A DNA stretch of 64,000 bases from contig NZ_BMJQ01000003.1 in the NCBI RefSeq assembly GCF_014643535.1, forward strand, positions 1 through 64,000, written 5' to 3'. The notes beneath the pieces are model-generated. The model worked only from the letters and a program-made list of their open reading frames with translations, was not told the DNA's origin and searched no databases. The DNA is from Aliidongia dinghuensis (lineage in GTDB: Bacteria; Pseudomonadota; Alphaproteobacteria; ATCC43930; CGMCC-115725). The translations under genes and the position numbers were made by a program. Positions 26,272 to 35,339 of this stretch are shown here, piece by piece; positions within the stretch are counted from its first letter, which is position 1; every line of letters begins with the position of its first letter.

Positions 26272-27093
26272 ATGGCCTTCCTCAATCGCCGCCCGACGCC
26301 GCTGCCCTCGCAGCTCGCCGACGCCACCGCCGCCGGCTATACTTTCCACCTCTCGGGCGAGCTCGTGCCCGTGCTGACGGTCGAGCTCATGCCCGGCCAG
26401 ACGATCTTCTTCGAGCATCACATCCTGCTCTGGAAAGAACCGTCGGTTGAGATCAGCGTGCGGCCCTTGGCCGGCATGCTGAAGCGCATGATCGCCGGCA
26501 TGCAGATCCTGGTGACCGAGGCGCGCGGGCCCGGCCAGATCGCGCTGTCGCGCGATGGGGTCGGCCAGATTTTCCCGATGCACCTCGCCGCCGGCCAGGA
26601 ATTGAACGTGCGCGAGCATCAGTTCCTCGCCGGCACGAGCACCATCGACTACACCTGGGATCGGGTGTCCGGCATCGCGAACATGCTGTTCGGCGGCACC
26701 GGCTTCTTCGTCGACCGGTTCCATGCCGCCGGCGGCGAGGGCATCGTCTGGCTGCACGGCCACGGCAACGTGTTCGAGAAGGACCTGGCCCCGGGCGAGC
26801 AGATCGACGTCGAGCCGGGCGGCTGGCTCTACAAGGACCCGTCGGTCCAGCTCGACACCAACCTGACCGGACTCTCGACCGGCTTCCTGGCCGGCAACAG
26901 CATCACGCTCAACCGCTTCACCGGCCCCGGGCGGCTTGGCCTGCAATCGGCCTCGCCCATGCTGATGAGCGCCGGGGCCGACGCGCGCGACCGGGCCGAC
27001 AGCAACACGGCGGCCAACGTCGCGAGTGCTGCGTTCGGCGTCCTGGGCGGCCTCGCCGCGGGCCTGTTCGGCAGCGACCGCGACGATCGCTGA
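26272..27093 (+). CDS. AIM24-family protein
   Basis: A 273-aa member of the AIM24 (DUF124) family, which forms a beta-barrel trimer-like fold. The mitochondrial homologue affects inner-membrane organisation, and the bacterial function is unknown. Conserved features are the alternating Gly-rich beta strands, for example GEGIVWLHGHGNVFEKDLAPGEQI and GRLGLQSAS. The C-terminus (FGVLGGLAAGLFGSDRDDR) is Gly/Ala-rich and hydrophobic. The ATG at 26272 (MAFLNRR) has an AAGAGGT ribosome binding site. The ATG at 26230 would add 14 residues. Confidence 0.88.
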   Translation: MAFLNRRPTPLPSQLADATAAGYTFHLSGELVPVLTVELMPGQTIFFEHHILLWKEPSVEISVRPLAGMLKRMIAGMQILVTEARGPGQIALSRDGVGQIFPMHLAAGQELNVREHQFLAGTSTIDYTWDRVSGIANMLFGGTGFFVDRFHAAGGEGIVWLHGHGNVFEKDLAPGEQIDVEPGGWLYKDPSVQLDTNLTGLSTGFLAGNSITLNRFTGPGRLGLQSASPMLMSAGADARDRADSNTAANVASAAFGVLGGLAAGLFGSDRDDR

Positions 27094-27194
27094 TTGCGGT
27101 GGTCGTTGGGGGGTTGGCGGCCCGGTCGGCCGCTCCCATGTTCCGGTCGGGCACGGCATGCCGCCGCCCTTCCTTTGCGATTCCGGAGATTCTG

Positions 27195-27863
27195 ATGGGC
27201 CAGACACTTAAGCTGACCGCCGCCGACGGCTTCACCCTCGACGCCTATCGGGCGGACCCTTCGGGCACGCCCAAGGGCGCCATCGTCGTGGTGCAGGAGA
27301 TCTTCGGCGTGAACAGCCACATCCGCAACGTCACGGACGGCTTTGCCGCCGCCGGCTATGTCGCGATCGCCCCGGCCATCTTCGACCGCGCCGAGCGCGG
27401 CATCGAGCTCGGCTATGATCAGGCGGGCATCGATGCCGGCCTCAAGGCGCGCGGCGCCATTCCAGTCGACGGCACGCTCGCCGACCTGCAGGCCGCGGTC
27501 GATGCGGTCAAGGGCGTCGGCAAGGTCGGCATCGTCGGCTATTGCTGGGGCGGCTCGCTCGCGTTCCTGGCAGCAGGCCGGGTCACCGGCCTCGCGGCCG
27601 CCGTCGGCTACTACGGCGGCGCCATCGCCCAATTCATCGACACCGCGCCCAAGATCCCGACCTTGTTGCATTTCGGCAAGGAAGATCACGGCATCCCGCT
27701 TACCGACGTCGACAAGATCAGCACGCGCTATCCGTCGATTCCCGTCCATCTCTATCCGGCCGGCCACGGTTTCAATTGCGACCAGCGCGGCAGTTACGAC
27801 AAGCCGAGCGCCGAGCTGGCGCTGACCAGGACATTGGAATTCTTCAACAATAACCTTGCCTAA
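27195..27863 (+). CDS. Dienelactone hydrolase family protein
   Basis: A 222-aa alpha/beta hydrolase of the carboxymethylenebutenolidase family. The nucleophile elbow is GYCWGG, with the Cys nucleophile characteristic of the family, and the acid and His of the triad are in FGKEDHGIPL and AGHGFNC. VVVQEIFGVNSHIRNVTDGFAAAGYVAIAP is a strong family signature. No catechol-pathway genes are adjacent, so a general ester or lactone substrate is as likely as dienelactone. The ATG at 27195 follows CGGAG. A terminator lies directly downstream. Confidence 0.92.
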   Translation: MGQTLKLTAADGFTLDAYRADPSGTPKGAIVVVQEIFGVNSHIRNVTDGFAAAGYVAIAPAIFDRAERGIELGYDQAGIDAGLKARGAIPVDGTLADLQAAVDAVKGVGKVGIVGYCWGGSLAFLAAGRVTGLAAAVGYYGGAIAQFIDTAPKIPTLLHFGKEDHGIPLTDVDKISTRYPSIPVHLYPAGHGFNCDQRGSYDKPSAELALTRTLEFFNNNLA

Positions 27864-27869
27864 TCGGTA

Positions 27870-27900
27870 GGCGCCCGGGTTGTCCCGGGCGCCATCTTTT
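27870..27900 (+). terminator. Rho-independent terminator of the dienelactone hydrolase gene
   Basis: A perfect 10-base stem GGCGCCCGGG / CCCGGGCGCC closes on TTGT and is followed by ATCTTTT. It begins 6 bases after the stop codon. Confidence 0.92.
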
Positions 27901-27917
27901 CGCGCTGCAGCACAAAA

Positions 27918-27949
27918 ATGTTGCATCCGCCTATTTTGCAACGCAACAT
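27918..27949 (+). promoter_or_regulatory. Candidate PhaR-type operator cluster upstream of the PhaJ-like gene
   Basis: ATGTTGCATCCGC (27918–27930) is followed by TTGC-AAC-GCAA (27936–27946), a perfect TTGC-N3-GCAA palindrome. The two halves also form ATGTTGC/GCAACAT. The same 13-mer and the same 11-mer both recur at 55373 and 55312. A longer inverted pair, TCCGCCTA/TAGGCGGA, spans 27926–27978. Binding by PhaR is inferred from the TGC/GCA core. Confidence 0.5.
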
Positions 27950-28038
27950 CATAGTCACGCGTTGGACATATAGGCGGACACCGCTGCCGACGGCTGGGTC
28001 CGACGCGATGAAAACGACATCGGCTGGAGGATCCGCAC

Positions 28039-28497
28039 GTGAGCGCAGCCTATTCGGAGCCCGAGCATCGGGGCTACTACATCGAAGAGCTGAAGGTCGG
28101 GATGACCGCCTATTTCAGCCGCGCCATTACCGACGACGACGTGGTGAGCTTCTCGCAATTGTCGGGTGACACGAACCCGGTCCATCTCGACGAGGGCTAT
28201 GCCGCAACCACGCCGTTCCAAGGCCGGATCGTCCATGGCTTCTTGTCGGCGAGCCTGATTTCGGCCGCGATCGCACTGCAGCTGCCAGGCCCCGGCTCGA
28301 TCTATCTCAGCCAGAACCTGTCGTTCAAGGCGCCGGTTCGCATCGGCGACATGGTCGAGGCGCGCGTCACGGTGCAGGAACTGATCCCGGAGCGCGGTCG
28401 CGTCGTGCTGGCCACCGTCTGCTCGGTCGGCAACCAGGTCGTGATCGAGGGCGAGGCGCTGGTCAGGGCGCCGAGCCGCCCGGTCGCAGTCGCCTGA
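28039..28497 (+). CDS. MaoC-like (R)-specific enoyl-CoA hydratase (PhaJ-like)
   Basis: A 152-aa hot-dog-fold hydratase. The hydratase-2 signature is SGDTNPVHLDEGYAATTPFQGRIVHGFL, with the catalytic Asp and His pair. In PHA-producing bacteria PhaJ feeds (R)-3-hydroxyacyl-CoA from beta-oxidation into polyester synthesis. A phasin gene at 10.5 kb shows that this genome is set up for PHA granules. The start is GTG at 28039, with a strong GGAGG 9–13 bases upstream. The upstream region holds a TTGC-N3-GCAA palindrome. Confidence 0.88.
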   Translation: MSAAYSEPEHRGYYIEELKVGMTAYFSRAITDDDVVSFSQLSGDTNPVHLDEGYAATTPFQGRIVHGFLSASLISAAIALQLPGPGSIYLSQNLSFKAPVRIGDMVEARVTVQELIPERGRVVLATVCSVGNQVVIEGEALVRAPSRPVAVA

Positions 28498-28512
28498 TCC
28501 CGGGGAAAACGA

Positions 28513-28545
28513 CGGCCCGGCGGAAAGATCCTCCCCGCCGGGCCG
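28513..28545 (-). terminator. Terminator of the TonB-dependent receptor gene
   Basis: An 11-base stem CGGCCCGGCGG / CCGCCGGGCCG lies between the convergent PhaJ-like and receptor genes. Read on the minus strand it is followed by TCGTTTTCC, which favours termination of the receptor transcript. Confidence 0.75.
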
Positions 28546-28551
28546 GCCGGC

Positions 28552-30903
28552 TCAGAACTGCTTCGAGAGCGCAAGGCCGACGGTCAGCGGCCGGGGCGTC
28601 ACCTGCGAGTCCGACGCGCTGAAGTAGATCCGCTGGATGACCTTGGTCTCGTTCAGCAGGTTCTTCGCGAAGACCTCGAGCTGCCAACTGCCCGCGTCGA
28701 CGCCGAAGCTGGCGTTGGCGATGCCATAGACCGGGCGGTAGTGGTCCGGGTCGCTCTTGTTAAAGGTGCCGCTGCTCTTGCCGTTGAGATTGTAGTCGGC
28801 GCGGAGGTAGCCCTCGAGCGCGTCCGTCACGGCATGGCGATATTCCCCGTTGACGCCAACCGTCCAGTCGGGCGTGCCCAGCACGCGATCATCGACCGAG
28901 GCGCCGGTATTGGGCGTGACCGAGATGAGCCGGTCATGGGTGTAAGCGCCGTTCAGCCCGAGCGTGATCTCCTCCGTCACCTTGGCCTGCACTTGCACCT
29001 CGGCACCGTAGTTCCGGGCCGTGCCGGCATTCTTCACGAAGTCGAAGCCGCAGCCCGGCAGCGAGACCGTCTGCTGGATGTTCTTCCACTCGATGTCGAA
29101 CAGCGCCACCGTGACCGCGAGCCGATTGTTGAGCAGCCGGTTCTTCGTGCCGACCTCGTAGTTCCAGAGCGAGTCGGAATTGTAGGCGTCAGGTGCCGAC
29201 GCGAGCCCCAGGCCCGAGAGATCGGCGGCGCAGATCGTGCTCGGCACCGGCCGGTTCGGCCCGCCCAGGCGGAAGCCTTTGGTCGCGTTGGCATAGACCG
29301 AGTTGTTGTCGGTGATGTCGTAGTTGAGCGCGAACTTGGGCGTGGCCGCATAGGCGCGCGACAGCTTGCTGACTGAGTCCGGATCGCCCGCATCGAAATA
29401 GCCCCCACCGAAGCGGTTCAGAGACTCGCGCGCATAAAGATAGCGCAGTCCGGCGGTCGCCTTCAGATGCTCCAGCACGGCGTAGTTGATCTCGCCGAAG
29501 ATCGCATATTGCCGTTCGTCATAGTGGCGGACGCTGTTGTAGACGAAGTCATTGGCGAACCAGTTGTTCGAGCCGGCCGGCAGCGGCAGCCCGGGATTCG
29601 CCGCCGCGAACAGGCCTTGGTAGTACGGCGCCGGCGGCCCGCCAAACAACCCCTGGAACAGGTTGGAAAAGCCGTTGACGTGCTCGTAGTCCGACGTCGT
29701 CAGATGCTGGTCGGAATAATAGAGGCCCGTGACCCAGGTGATCGGCAGGCCGGATTCCTGCATCGACTTCGACGCGAGCCGCAGCTCCTCGGAGACCTGG
29801 TTGGTCATCGCGCGATAGGCGATCGGCGATTCGAGGTTGGCGAGCGTCGGGTCATCGGTCGGCGCAATGCTGGCGAGATACGAGCTGTTCTGGAACGTGC
29901 CGTCGACCTGGATGTCCGTCTTGCGCCAAAAGAAGCCGGAGACCGAGGTCAGGTCGGACCAGCCAAAGTCCTTGGTCACCACGACGGTCGGCGTCGCGAT
30001 CTGCTCGTGATCGGGTTCCGGCAGCTGCTTTATCGATTCGAACCGGCCGGCGTTCGGGTAATAGATCGACTGATCGTCCTGCCGGCCGTTCTGGTAGAAC
30101 AGCGTCGGCGTCACGGTCCACCCGTCGCCGAGCAGCCACTTGCCCGAGATGCGGATCACGCCAGTGCCGGTGTCGCCCGCGTCGGTCGCGAGCACGCTGC
30201 CGTCGAGGCCGAGCCGCTTCAGATACCCTGCATCCTTGCTATAGCCGGCCGAAAGGCGCAGCGCTGCGACACCCGGGAAGAGCGGCACATTGACCATACC
30301 CTCCTCGTCATAGCTGATGCCACCCCGGTCCGTGCCGGCGAGCTCAGTATGGAAGCTGCCTTCGAAGGTATCGAGCTTGGGCTGATTGCTGATGAAACGG
30401 ATAGTGCCGCCTTCGGAACCAGCGCCGTAGAGCGTACCCTGCGGCCCGCGCAGCACCTCGACCCGATCGATGTCGAGCAGCTTCGGCTCAGCCGCGCCGG
30501 TGAGCTGGGCGACATTGCGGACCGAGAGCGAGATGTCGTCGAGATAGATGCCGACGGTCGCAGCACCCGCCGCGGAGCTGACGCCGCGCAGCTCGATATT
30601 GCCGAGCCCGCCGGCGCCGCCGCTGGTGAAGGAGAGGCCGGGCACGGCCTGCGCCAGGTCCTGATAGTCGACGACGTGCTGATCCTGCAGCTGGGTGCCG
30701 CTCAGCACGGAAATATTCTGCGGGATTTCCCGTACCGTCTCGGTCCGTTTGGTGGCGGTGACGGTGATTTCCTCGATCTGACCGGCGGTCTTGCCGGTTG
30801 CCGTCGCATCGCCACCTGACGGTGCCGTCTGCGCGCTTACCGTATTTGCGGATCCGGCCGCGAGCGCGGCCAGTACGCCTACCCAAATGGCATGATGCCC
30901 CAT
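28552..30903 (-). CDS. TonB-dependent outer-membrane receptor
   Basis: A 783-aa outer-membrane transporter. It has a signal peptide (cleavage near NTVSAQT) and a TonB-box-like segment IEEITVTATKR. The plug domain contains EIPQNISVLSGTQLQDQ, VEVLRGPQGTLYGAGSEGGTIRF, and the 22-strand barrel ends in LTVGLALSKQF with a terminal Phe. The annotation style of close relatives is often siderophore or bile-acid-type receptor, but the ligand cannot be predicted and no transporter gene is adjacent. The ATG at 30903 is chosen over a TTG three codons upstream. An ExbBD motor to energise it is encoded at the left end of the window. Confidence 0.93.
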   Translation of the reverse strand: MGHHAIWVGVLAALAAGSANTVSAQTAPSGGDATATGKTAGQIEEITVTATKRTETVREIPQNISVLSGTQLQDQHVVDYQDLAQAVPGLSFTSGGAGGLGNIELRGVSSAAGAATVGIYLDDISLSVRNVAQLTGAAEPKLLDIDRVEVLRGPQGTLYGAGSEGGTIRFISNQPKLDTFEGSFHTELAGTDRGGISYDEEGMVNVPLFPGVAALRLSAGYSKDAGYLKRLGLDGSVLATDAGDTGTGVIRISGKWLLGDGWTVTPTLFYQNGRQDDQSIYYPNAGRFESIKQLPEPDHEQIATPTVVVTKDFGWSDLTSVSGFFWRKTDIQVDGTFQNSSYLASIAPTDDPTLANLESPIAYRAMTNQVSEELRLASKSMQESGLPITWVTGLYYSDQHLTTSDYEHVNGFSNLFQGLFGGPPAPYYQGLFAAANPGLPLPAGSNNWFANDFVYNSVRHYDERQYAIFGEINYAVLEHLKATAGLRYLYARESLNRFGGGYFDAGDPDSVSKLSRAYAATPKFALNYDITDNNSVYANATKGFRLGGPNRPVPSTICAADLSGLGLASAPDAYNSDSLWNYEVGTKNRLLNNRLAVTVALFDIEWKNIQQTVSLPGCGFDFVKNAGTARNYGAEVQVQAKVTEEITLGLNGAYTHDRLISVTPNTGASVDDRVLGTPDWTVGVNGEYRHAVTDALEGYLRADYNLNGKSSGTFNKSDPDHYRPVYGIANASFGVDAGSWQLEVFAKNLLNETKVIQRIYFSASDSQVTPRPLTVGLALSKQF

Positions 30904-31040
30904 CGCGTGCAAACCTCTCCCTGGCAGCTCTTAAGGCCGCTTTGAAATGACCAGCCTTGCGGCCGGCGGGAGAGTTTCGCAAAGCCCATGCCATCATGTC
31001 GGTTCGGTGACACAAGGATGGGTAGAGACGCGTTTCGGGC

Positions 31041-31505
31041 TCAGCGAGCGGTGACGGCGCGCCGCATGTCGCAATGGAGAATACCGTCCTCCAGATAGTC
31101 CGGCCCGGTCCGCTCGAAGCCGAAACTGCTGTAGAACCGCTCGAGATGGGCTTGCGCCGAAAGTTCGACCGGCACGGCGCCCCAGCGGGCCGCGATCTGG
31201 TCGAGCGCCGCCGCCATCAGCCGCCGGCCGAGGCCGGTCGAGCGCCAGGCGGGTGCCACGACCACGCGGCCGATCTTGGCGGCATCCGCCGGTGCGAACA
31301 CGCGGAGATAGCCGCCCAGCATGTCGCCAACCCAGACCAGGAGATGCAGCGCCGCCGCGTCCTTGCCGTCGATATCGGCGAACACGCAATTCTGCTCGAC
31401 CACGAACACGTCGGACCGGAGCTGCAAGAGCGCATAGAGTTCGGCGGTGCCAAGCGCGTCGAACGCGCGCCAGACGAACCGTTCCGGTGCCGCCGACAGT
31501 ATCAT
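31041..31505 (-). CDS. GNAT-family N-acetyltransferase (ElaA-like)
   Basis: A 154-aa acetyltransferase resembling ElaA. The N-terminal block ELYALLQLRSDVFVVEQNCVFADIDGKD is typical of ElaA, and the acetyl-CoA-binding motif A is VVVAPAWRSTGLGRRLM. The substrate is unknown. The start ATG overlaps the stop of the VOC gene (ATGA), so the two are co-translated. It is followed by the receptor promoter region. Confidence 0.9.
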   Translation of the reverse strand: MILSAAPERFVWRAFDALGTAELYALLQLRSDVFVVEQNCVFADIDGKDAAALHLLVWVGDMLGGYLRVFAPADAAKIGRVVVAPAWRSTGLGRRLMAAALDQIAARWGAVPVELSAQAHLERFYSSFGFERTGPDYLEDGILHCDMRRAVTAR

Positions 31506-32359
31506 GCCGCGACGAACTCAAGCGCGGCCCCGGTCGCCATGTCGGCCGGGACGAGCACCGCTCCGTCGCGCCGCTGCTCGAATTCGATCTGGCCGAAGGT
31601 CAGGTGGTCGATCGTCCGGTCCAGGTCGGCCGAGGCGAGCGTCATCAGCACGATGCGGGGCTCCGCCGGATCCTCGTCGGCCAGGTCGAGTTCCGGATGC
31701 AGCGCCTCCAGGTCCTCGCGGCCGGCGAACAGGATGGTATGGCGTCCAACATGCAGCGTCACGATATCGTCGGTCCGATTGACCGAATGCGGCCCGAACA
31801 GCCGCTCGTAGGCCGGCACAAGCGCCACCGGATCGTCGATCGCGACCGTGACGCCCTTGAGCCCGACGGCGCCGTTGGCGTGGACCAGCCATTCCGGCCG
31901 GCGCAGCAGCTCCGGCGTCAAGTGCTCGGTCACGAAGCTTGCCACACCCGGCGCCGTCTCGGCCTCCAGGAACACCAGCCTGAACTTCGGCAGCGCCGTG
32001 CCCTCGGGCAGCTCGAGCTGGCGCGCCAGATCCTTGACCTCGCTCACACCCAGGCCGGCCGCGGCGAGCGAGGCCCGGGTCGCCGCATTGTCGGCGCTGC
32101 CGTAGGCGAAGCCCAAGAGCCCCTCGCCTCGCTTCGCCAGGAACTGGTCGAGCCCGTTCACGAATTGCTTCGGGTCGAGGATGCCGAGGAGCTCGATATA
32201 GTCGCGCTCGAACATGACGCAGTAGTTGGCCGTACCCCAGCCGATGTGCCGGCCGCGCGGGCTCAGCGTGAAGCCCAGCCGCGTCCAGGCCATCGCCGCC
32301 TGGTCGAGGTCGGCAACGCCGACGAGCGTGTGATCGATGCCGAGAATGCCGTGCGCCAT
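31502..32359 (-). CDS. VOC-superfamily (glyoxalase-like) protein
   Basis: A 285-aa protein with two vicinal-oxygen-chelate halves. The first half starts ILGIDHTLVGVADLDQAAMAWTRLGF, with the metal-ligand His, and ends with YCVMFERDYIELLGILDP, including a candidate ligand Glu. The second half starts around AVGLKGVTVAIDDP. The layout fits the Glyoxalase_3-like group. The enzymatic activity is unknown. It overlaps the GNAT gene by four bases and follows the dispersed repeat copy B. Confidence 0.85.
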   Translation of the reverse strand: MAHGILGIDHTLVGVADLDQAAMAWTRLGFTLSPRGRHIGWGTANYCVMFERDYIELLGILDPKQFVNGLDQFLAKRGEGLLGFAYGSADNAATRASLAAAGLGVSEVKDLARQLELPEGTALPKFRLVFLEAETAPGVASFVTEHLTPELLRRPEWLVHANGAVGLKGVTVAIDDPVALVPAYERLFGPHSVNRTDDIVTLHVGRHTILFAGREDLEALHPELDLADEDPAEPRIVLMTLASADLDRTIDHLTFGQIEFEQRRDGAVLVPADMATGAALEFVAA

Positions 32360-32392
32360 GCGGTGCTCACCTCACTTAAAACCAACCCCACC

Positions 32393-32523
32393 GTCATTCC
32401 CGCGCAGGCGGGAATCTAGCAAGAGCCGCGTCTGCGGCGACAAGACTCATGTCCGCGCTGCCGCGCGTAAGGGCGCGGCAAACCTGCGGTTTGCGCGTGG
32501 ATCCCCGCCTGCGCGGGGATGAC
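32393..32523. repeat. Dispersed repeat, copy B
   Basis: A 131-base element between the VOC and aldolase genes, with inverted ends GTCATTCCCGCGCAGGCGGG and CCCGCCTGCGCGGGGATGAC. Its core at 32421–32473 matches copy A at 24401–24454 with only a few differences, while the nested hairpin (GCAAACC/GGTTTGC) is different in sequence and position. The same overall size as copy A suggests one structured element rather than random palindromes. Confidence 0.85.
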
Positions 32524-32539
32524 GGGTGAAAGAGCGTGC

Positions 32540-33196
32540 TCAAGCCGGCAACGGCGGCTGCCTGCCGTAGGTGCGGAATTTCTCCAGCACAACCGCCATC
32601 TCGGCCGCGTCCAGGATGATCGGCGTGCCGATCTGCCGCGCGCGCCAGTACATCTCGGCCAGCGTCTCGACCTCGACCGCGAGCTTGTGCGCCGAGGCGA
32701 AATCGGTGCCAAGTGAGATCTGCCCGTGGTTCGCGAGCAGGCAGGCCTTGCGCCCTTCGAGCGCCGCCACCGCGTGCCGGGACAACTCCTCGGTGCCGAA
32801 GGTCGCATAGAGCGCGCATCGGATGTCGGCGCCGCCGGCGACCGCGACCATGTAATGGAACGCCGGAATGCCTTCGCGCAGGCAGGCAAGGCTGGTCGCG
32901 AACGGCGAATGGGCGTGCAGCACGACCGAAATATCCTCGCGCCGCGCCAGGATCTCGCGATGGAAATGCCATTCCGACGACGGCAGGCGCCGGCCCGTCG
33001 CCCGGCCGGCGAAATCGACGAACACGATGTCGCCGGGCTCGAGCCCGTCGTAGTCCATGCCCGACGGCGTCACCAGGAAGCCGCCCGAGACGCGGTGGCT
33101 CAAGTTGCCCGACGTGTTCTTCGTCAGGCCCGAGGCCGTGAGCTTGCGGGCATGCGCGATCAACGCCTGCCTGAGTTCGAGCGTGTCCTCAGGCAC
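32540..33196 (-). CDS. FucA-like class II aldolase, probable 5-methylthioribulose-1-phosphate aldolase
   Basis: A 218-aa zinc class II aldolase very like L-fuculose-1-phosphate aldolase: [61 protein letters not shown] and [10 protein letters not shown] all have close counterparts in E. coli FucA. The catalytic Glu is E75, and zinc ligands are H94, H96 and H157, offset by two from FucA. It overlaps mtnA by 8 bases and mtnP is next, so the likely substrate is 5-methylthioribulose 1-phosphate, cleaved to dihydroxyacetone phosphate and (methylthio)acetaldehyde (the DHAP shunt). The dehydratase MtnB is the alternative but fits less well. Confidence 0.85.
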   Translation of the reverse strand: MPEDTLELRQALIAHARKLTASGLTKNTSGNLSHRVSGGFLVTPSGMDYDGLEPGDIVFVDFAGRATGRRLPSSEWHFHREILARREDISVVLHAHSPFATSLACLREGIPAFHYMVAVAGGADIRCALYATFGTEELSRHAVAALEGRKACLLANHGQISLGTDFASAHKLAVEVETLAEMYWRARQIGTPIILDAAEMAVVLEKFRTYGRQPPLPA

Positions 33197-34277
33197 CGCG
33201 CTTCTCCGGAAACAGGCCCAGGAGCCCCTCGCGCGAGGCCGACGCCACGCCGCGCTCGGTGATGAGACCGGTCACGAGCCGGGCCGGCGTTACGTCGAAC
33301 CCATAGTTCGCGACCGGGCTCCCCTCGGGCGTCACCCGTACGCTCGCGATCGTGCCATCGGCGAGACGCCCGGGCACCAATGAAACCTCGCCGCCGTCGC
33401 GCTGCTCGATCGGGATCTCCTTCACCCCGTCGTCGAGCGTCCAGTCGATCGTCGGCGATGGCAGCGCCACGTAGAACGGCACGCCGTTGTCGTGGGCAGC
33501 GAGCGCCTTGAGATAAGTCCCGATCTTGTTCGCGACATCGCCCGACGCCGTGGTGCGGTCGGTGCCGACGATGCAGAGATCGACCATGCCATGCTGCATC
33601 AGGTGGCCGCCGACATTGTCGACGATCACCGTGTGCGGCACGCCGTGCCGGCCAAGCTCCCAGGCGGTGAGGCCTGCGCCCTGGTTGCGCGGCCGGGTCT
33701 CGTCGACCCAGACATGGACCGGAATGCCGGCGTCGTGCGCGGCGTAGATCGGCGCCGTCGCCGTGCCGATGTCGACGGTGGCGAGCCACCCGGCGTTGCA
33801 GTGGGTCAGGATATTGACCGGCTTGTCGCCCTTGCGCGCGCGCTTCACGAGCTCGAGCCCGTGCCGGCCGATGGCGGCATTGATGCCGACATCCTCGTCC
33901 GCGACCTCGGCGGCGAGCGCCCAGGCGGCATCCGCCCGCTCCCCCGGCGGCAATTCGGCCAAGCGCCGCCGCGCCCGGTCGAGCGCCCAGCGCAAGTTGA
34001 TCGCGGTCGGGCGCGTGGCACCCAGCACCTCGATCGCCCGGGCGAGCGCAGCGTCGCTCGGATCGGCCGTGACCGCCAGCGCCACGCCATAGGCCGCCGT
34101 GGCGCCGATCAGCGGTGCACCGCGCACCAGCATGGCGCGGATCGCGTGCGCCGCCGCCTCCATGGTCGTGAGCTCGAGCGTCACGAACTCGTGCGGCAGG
34201 CGGGTCTGGTCGATGATGCCGACGCGCCGGCCGGCGACCGGCCAGATCGTCCGCATGGGTGTACCGTCGACGCGCAT
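33189..34277 (-). CDS. mtnA: S-methyl-5-thioribose-1-phosphate isomerase
   Basis: MtnA converts 5-methylthioribose 1-phosphate to the ribulose form. The 362 aa carry [18 protein letters not shown] near the N-terminus, the catalytic Cys in [21 protein letters not shown], and the catalytic Asp in [20 protein letters not shown]. It overlaps the downstream aldolase gene by 8 bases and lies 3 bases after mtnP, so the three genes form one operon from 35162 down to 32540. Confidence 0.97.
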   Translation of the reverse strand: MRVDGTPMRTIWPVAGRRVGIIDQTRLPHEFVTLELTTMEAAAHAIRAMLVRGAPLIGATAAYGVALAVTADPSDAALARAIEVLGATRPTAINLRWALDRARRRLAELPPGERADAAWALAAEVADEDVGINAAIGRHGLELVKRARKGDKPVNILTHCNAGWLATVDIGTATAPIYAAHDAGIPVHVWVDETRPRNQGAGLTAWELGRHGVPHTVIVDNVGGHLMQHGMVDLCIVGTDRTTASGDVANKIGTYLKALAAHDNGVPFYVALPSPTIDWTLDDGVKEIPIEQRDGGEVSLVPGRLADGTIASVRVTPEGSPVANYGFDVTPARLVTGLITERGVASASREGLLGLFPEKRGA

Positions 34278-34280
34278 CCG

Positions 34281-35162
34281 TCAGCTCCGCCGGTTGAGCA
34301 CGCGGCCTGCGACCGCATCGAGCCTGGCGAGCACCGCCGGGTCGCGCACCTCCGGTGCCGTCATGATCGCGTGCTCCAGCGCCGTCTGGCAGCCGGCATG
34401 GCACGGGCCCTCGTGGCCGCCCAGGTGCGGCAGCACTGACTTCACCAGCGCCTTCGCCTTCTCGGCATTGCCCATGAGCACGCGCACGACCATCTCGACC
34501 GAGACGTCGTCATGCCCCTGATGCCAGCAGTCGTAGTCGGTCACCATCGCGACGCTCGCGTAGCAAATCTCCGCCTCGCGGGCCAATTTCGCCTCCGGCA
34601 TGTTGGTCATGCCGATGACGGCACAGCCCCAGCTGCGATAAAGCTCGCTCTCGGCGAAGGTCGAGAATTGCGGGCCTTCCATCACCATGTAGGTGCCGCC
34701 GCGCAGGATATCGATGCCGAGACCGGGACCCACCTCCATGAGCGCATCGCCGAGCCGCGGGCAGACAGGCCGCGCCACGGAAACATGGCCGACGCAGCCG
34801 GTGCCGAAGAAGCTCTTCTCGCGCGCGAAGGTCCGGTCGATGAACTGGTCGACGATCACGAAGGTGCCGGGCGCATAACGCTCCTGCAGGCCGCCGACGG
34901 CCGACAGGCTCAGGATGTCGGTGACGCCCGAGCGCTTCAGCGCATCGATGTTGGCGCGATAATTGATCTCGGTCGGCGAGATGCGGTGGCCGCGGCCGTG
35001 ACGCGGCAGGAACACCACGTCGACGCCCTCGAGCCGGCCGAAGCACAGCTCGTCGGACGGTGCCCCGTAAGGACTTTCGACCCGGCGCCATTCCACATCG
35101 GTCAACCCGTCGATCTGATAGAGCCCGCTGCCCCCGATGATGCCGATCCGCGGCCGCGCCAT
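34281..35162 (-). CDS. mtnP: S-methyl-5'-thioadenosine phosphorylase
   Basis: MtnP cleaves 5'-methylthioadenosine, a by-product of polyamine and related syntheses, to adenine and 5-methylthioribose 1-phosphate. The 293 aa begin IGIIGGSGLYQIDGL with the phosphate-binding loop. FLPRHGRGHRISPTEINYRANI, VMEGPQFSTFAESELYR, and IGMTNMPEAKLAREAEICYA are further family signatures, and the Asp pair in VTDYDCWH points to a 6-aminopurine substrate. First gene of the mtnP–mtnA–aldolase operon. Confidence 0.97.
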   Translation of the reverse strand: MARPRIGIIGGSGLYQIDGLTDVEWRRVESPYGAPSDELCFGRLEGVDVVFLPRHGRGHRISPTEINYRANIDALKRSGVTDILSLSAVGGLQERYAPGTFVIVDQFIDRTFAREKSFFGTGCVGHVSVARPVCPRLGDALMEVGPGLGIDILRGGTYMVMEGPQFSTFAESELYRSWGCAVIGMTNMPEAKLAREAEICYASVAMVTDYDCWHQGHDDVSVEMVVRVLMGNAEKAKALVKSVLPHLGGHEGPCHAGCQTALEHAIMTAPEVRDPAVLARLDAVAGRVLNRRS

Positions 35163-35339
35163 CCCGTATTTCCTTCGTCTCGAAAACGGCGCCGGCCGGA
35201 CCGGCGCCTTGAAGCGGGCGGGATATTAGCCGGCCCGCGTGCCGCGGTCGCGTGGAAAAGACCGGCGCCGCCCCGGTGAAACCGGCGACCGCGCTGCGTA
35301 TCTGTTGTTGATGTACCCGCATTTTCGGGGAGACCTCAG

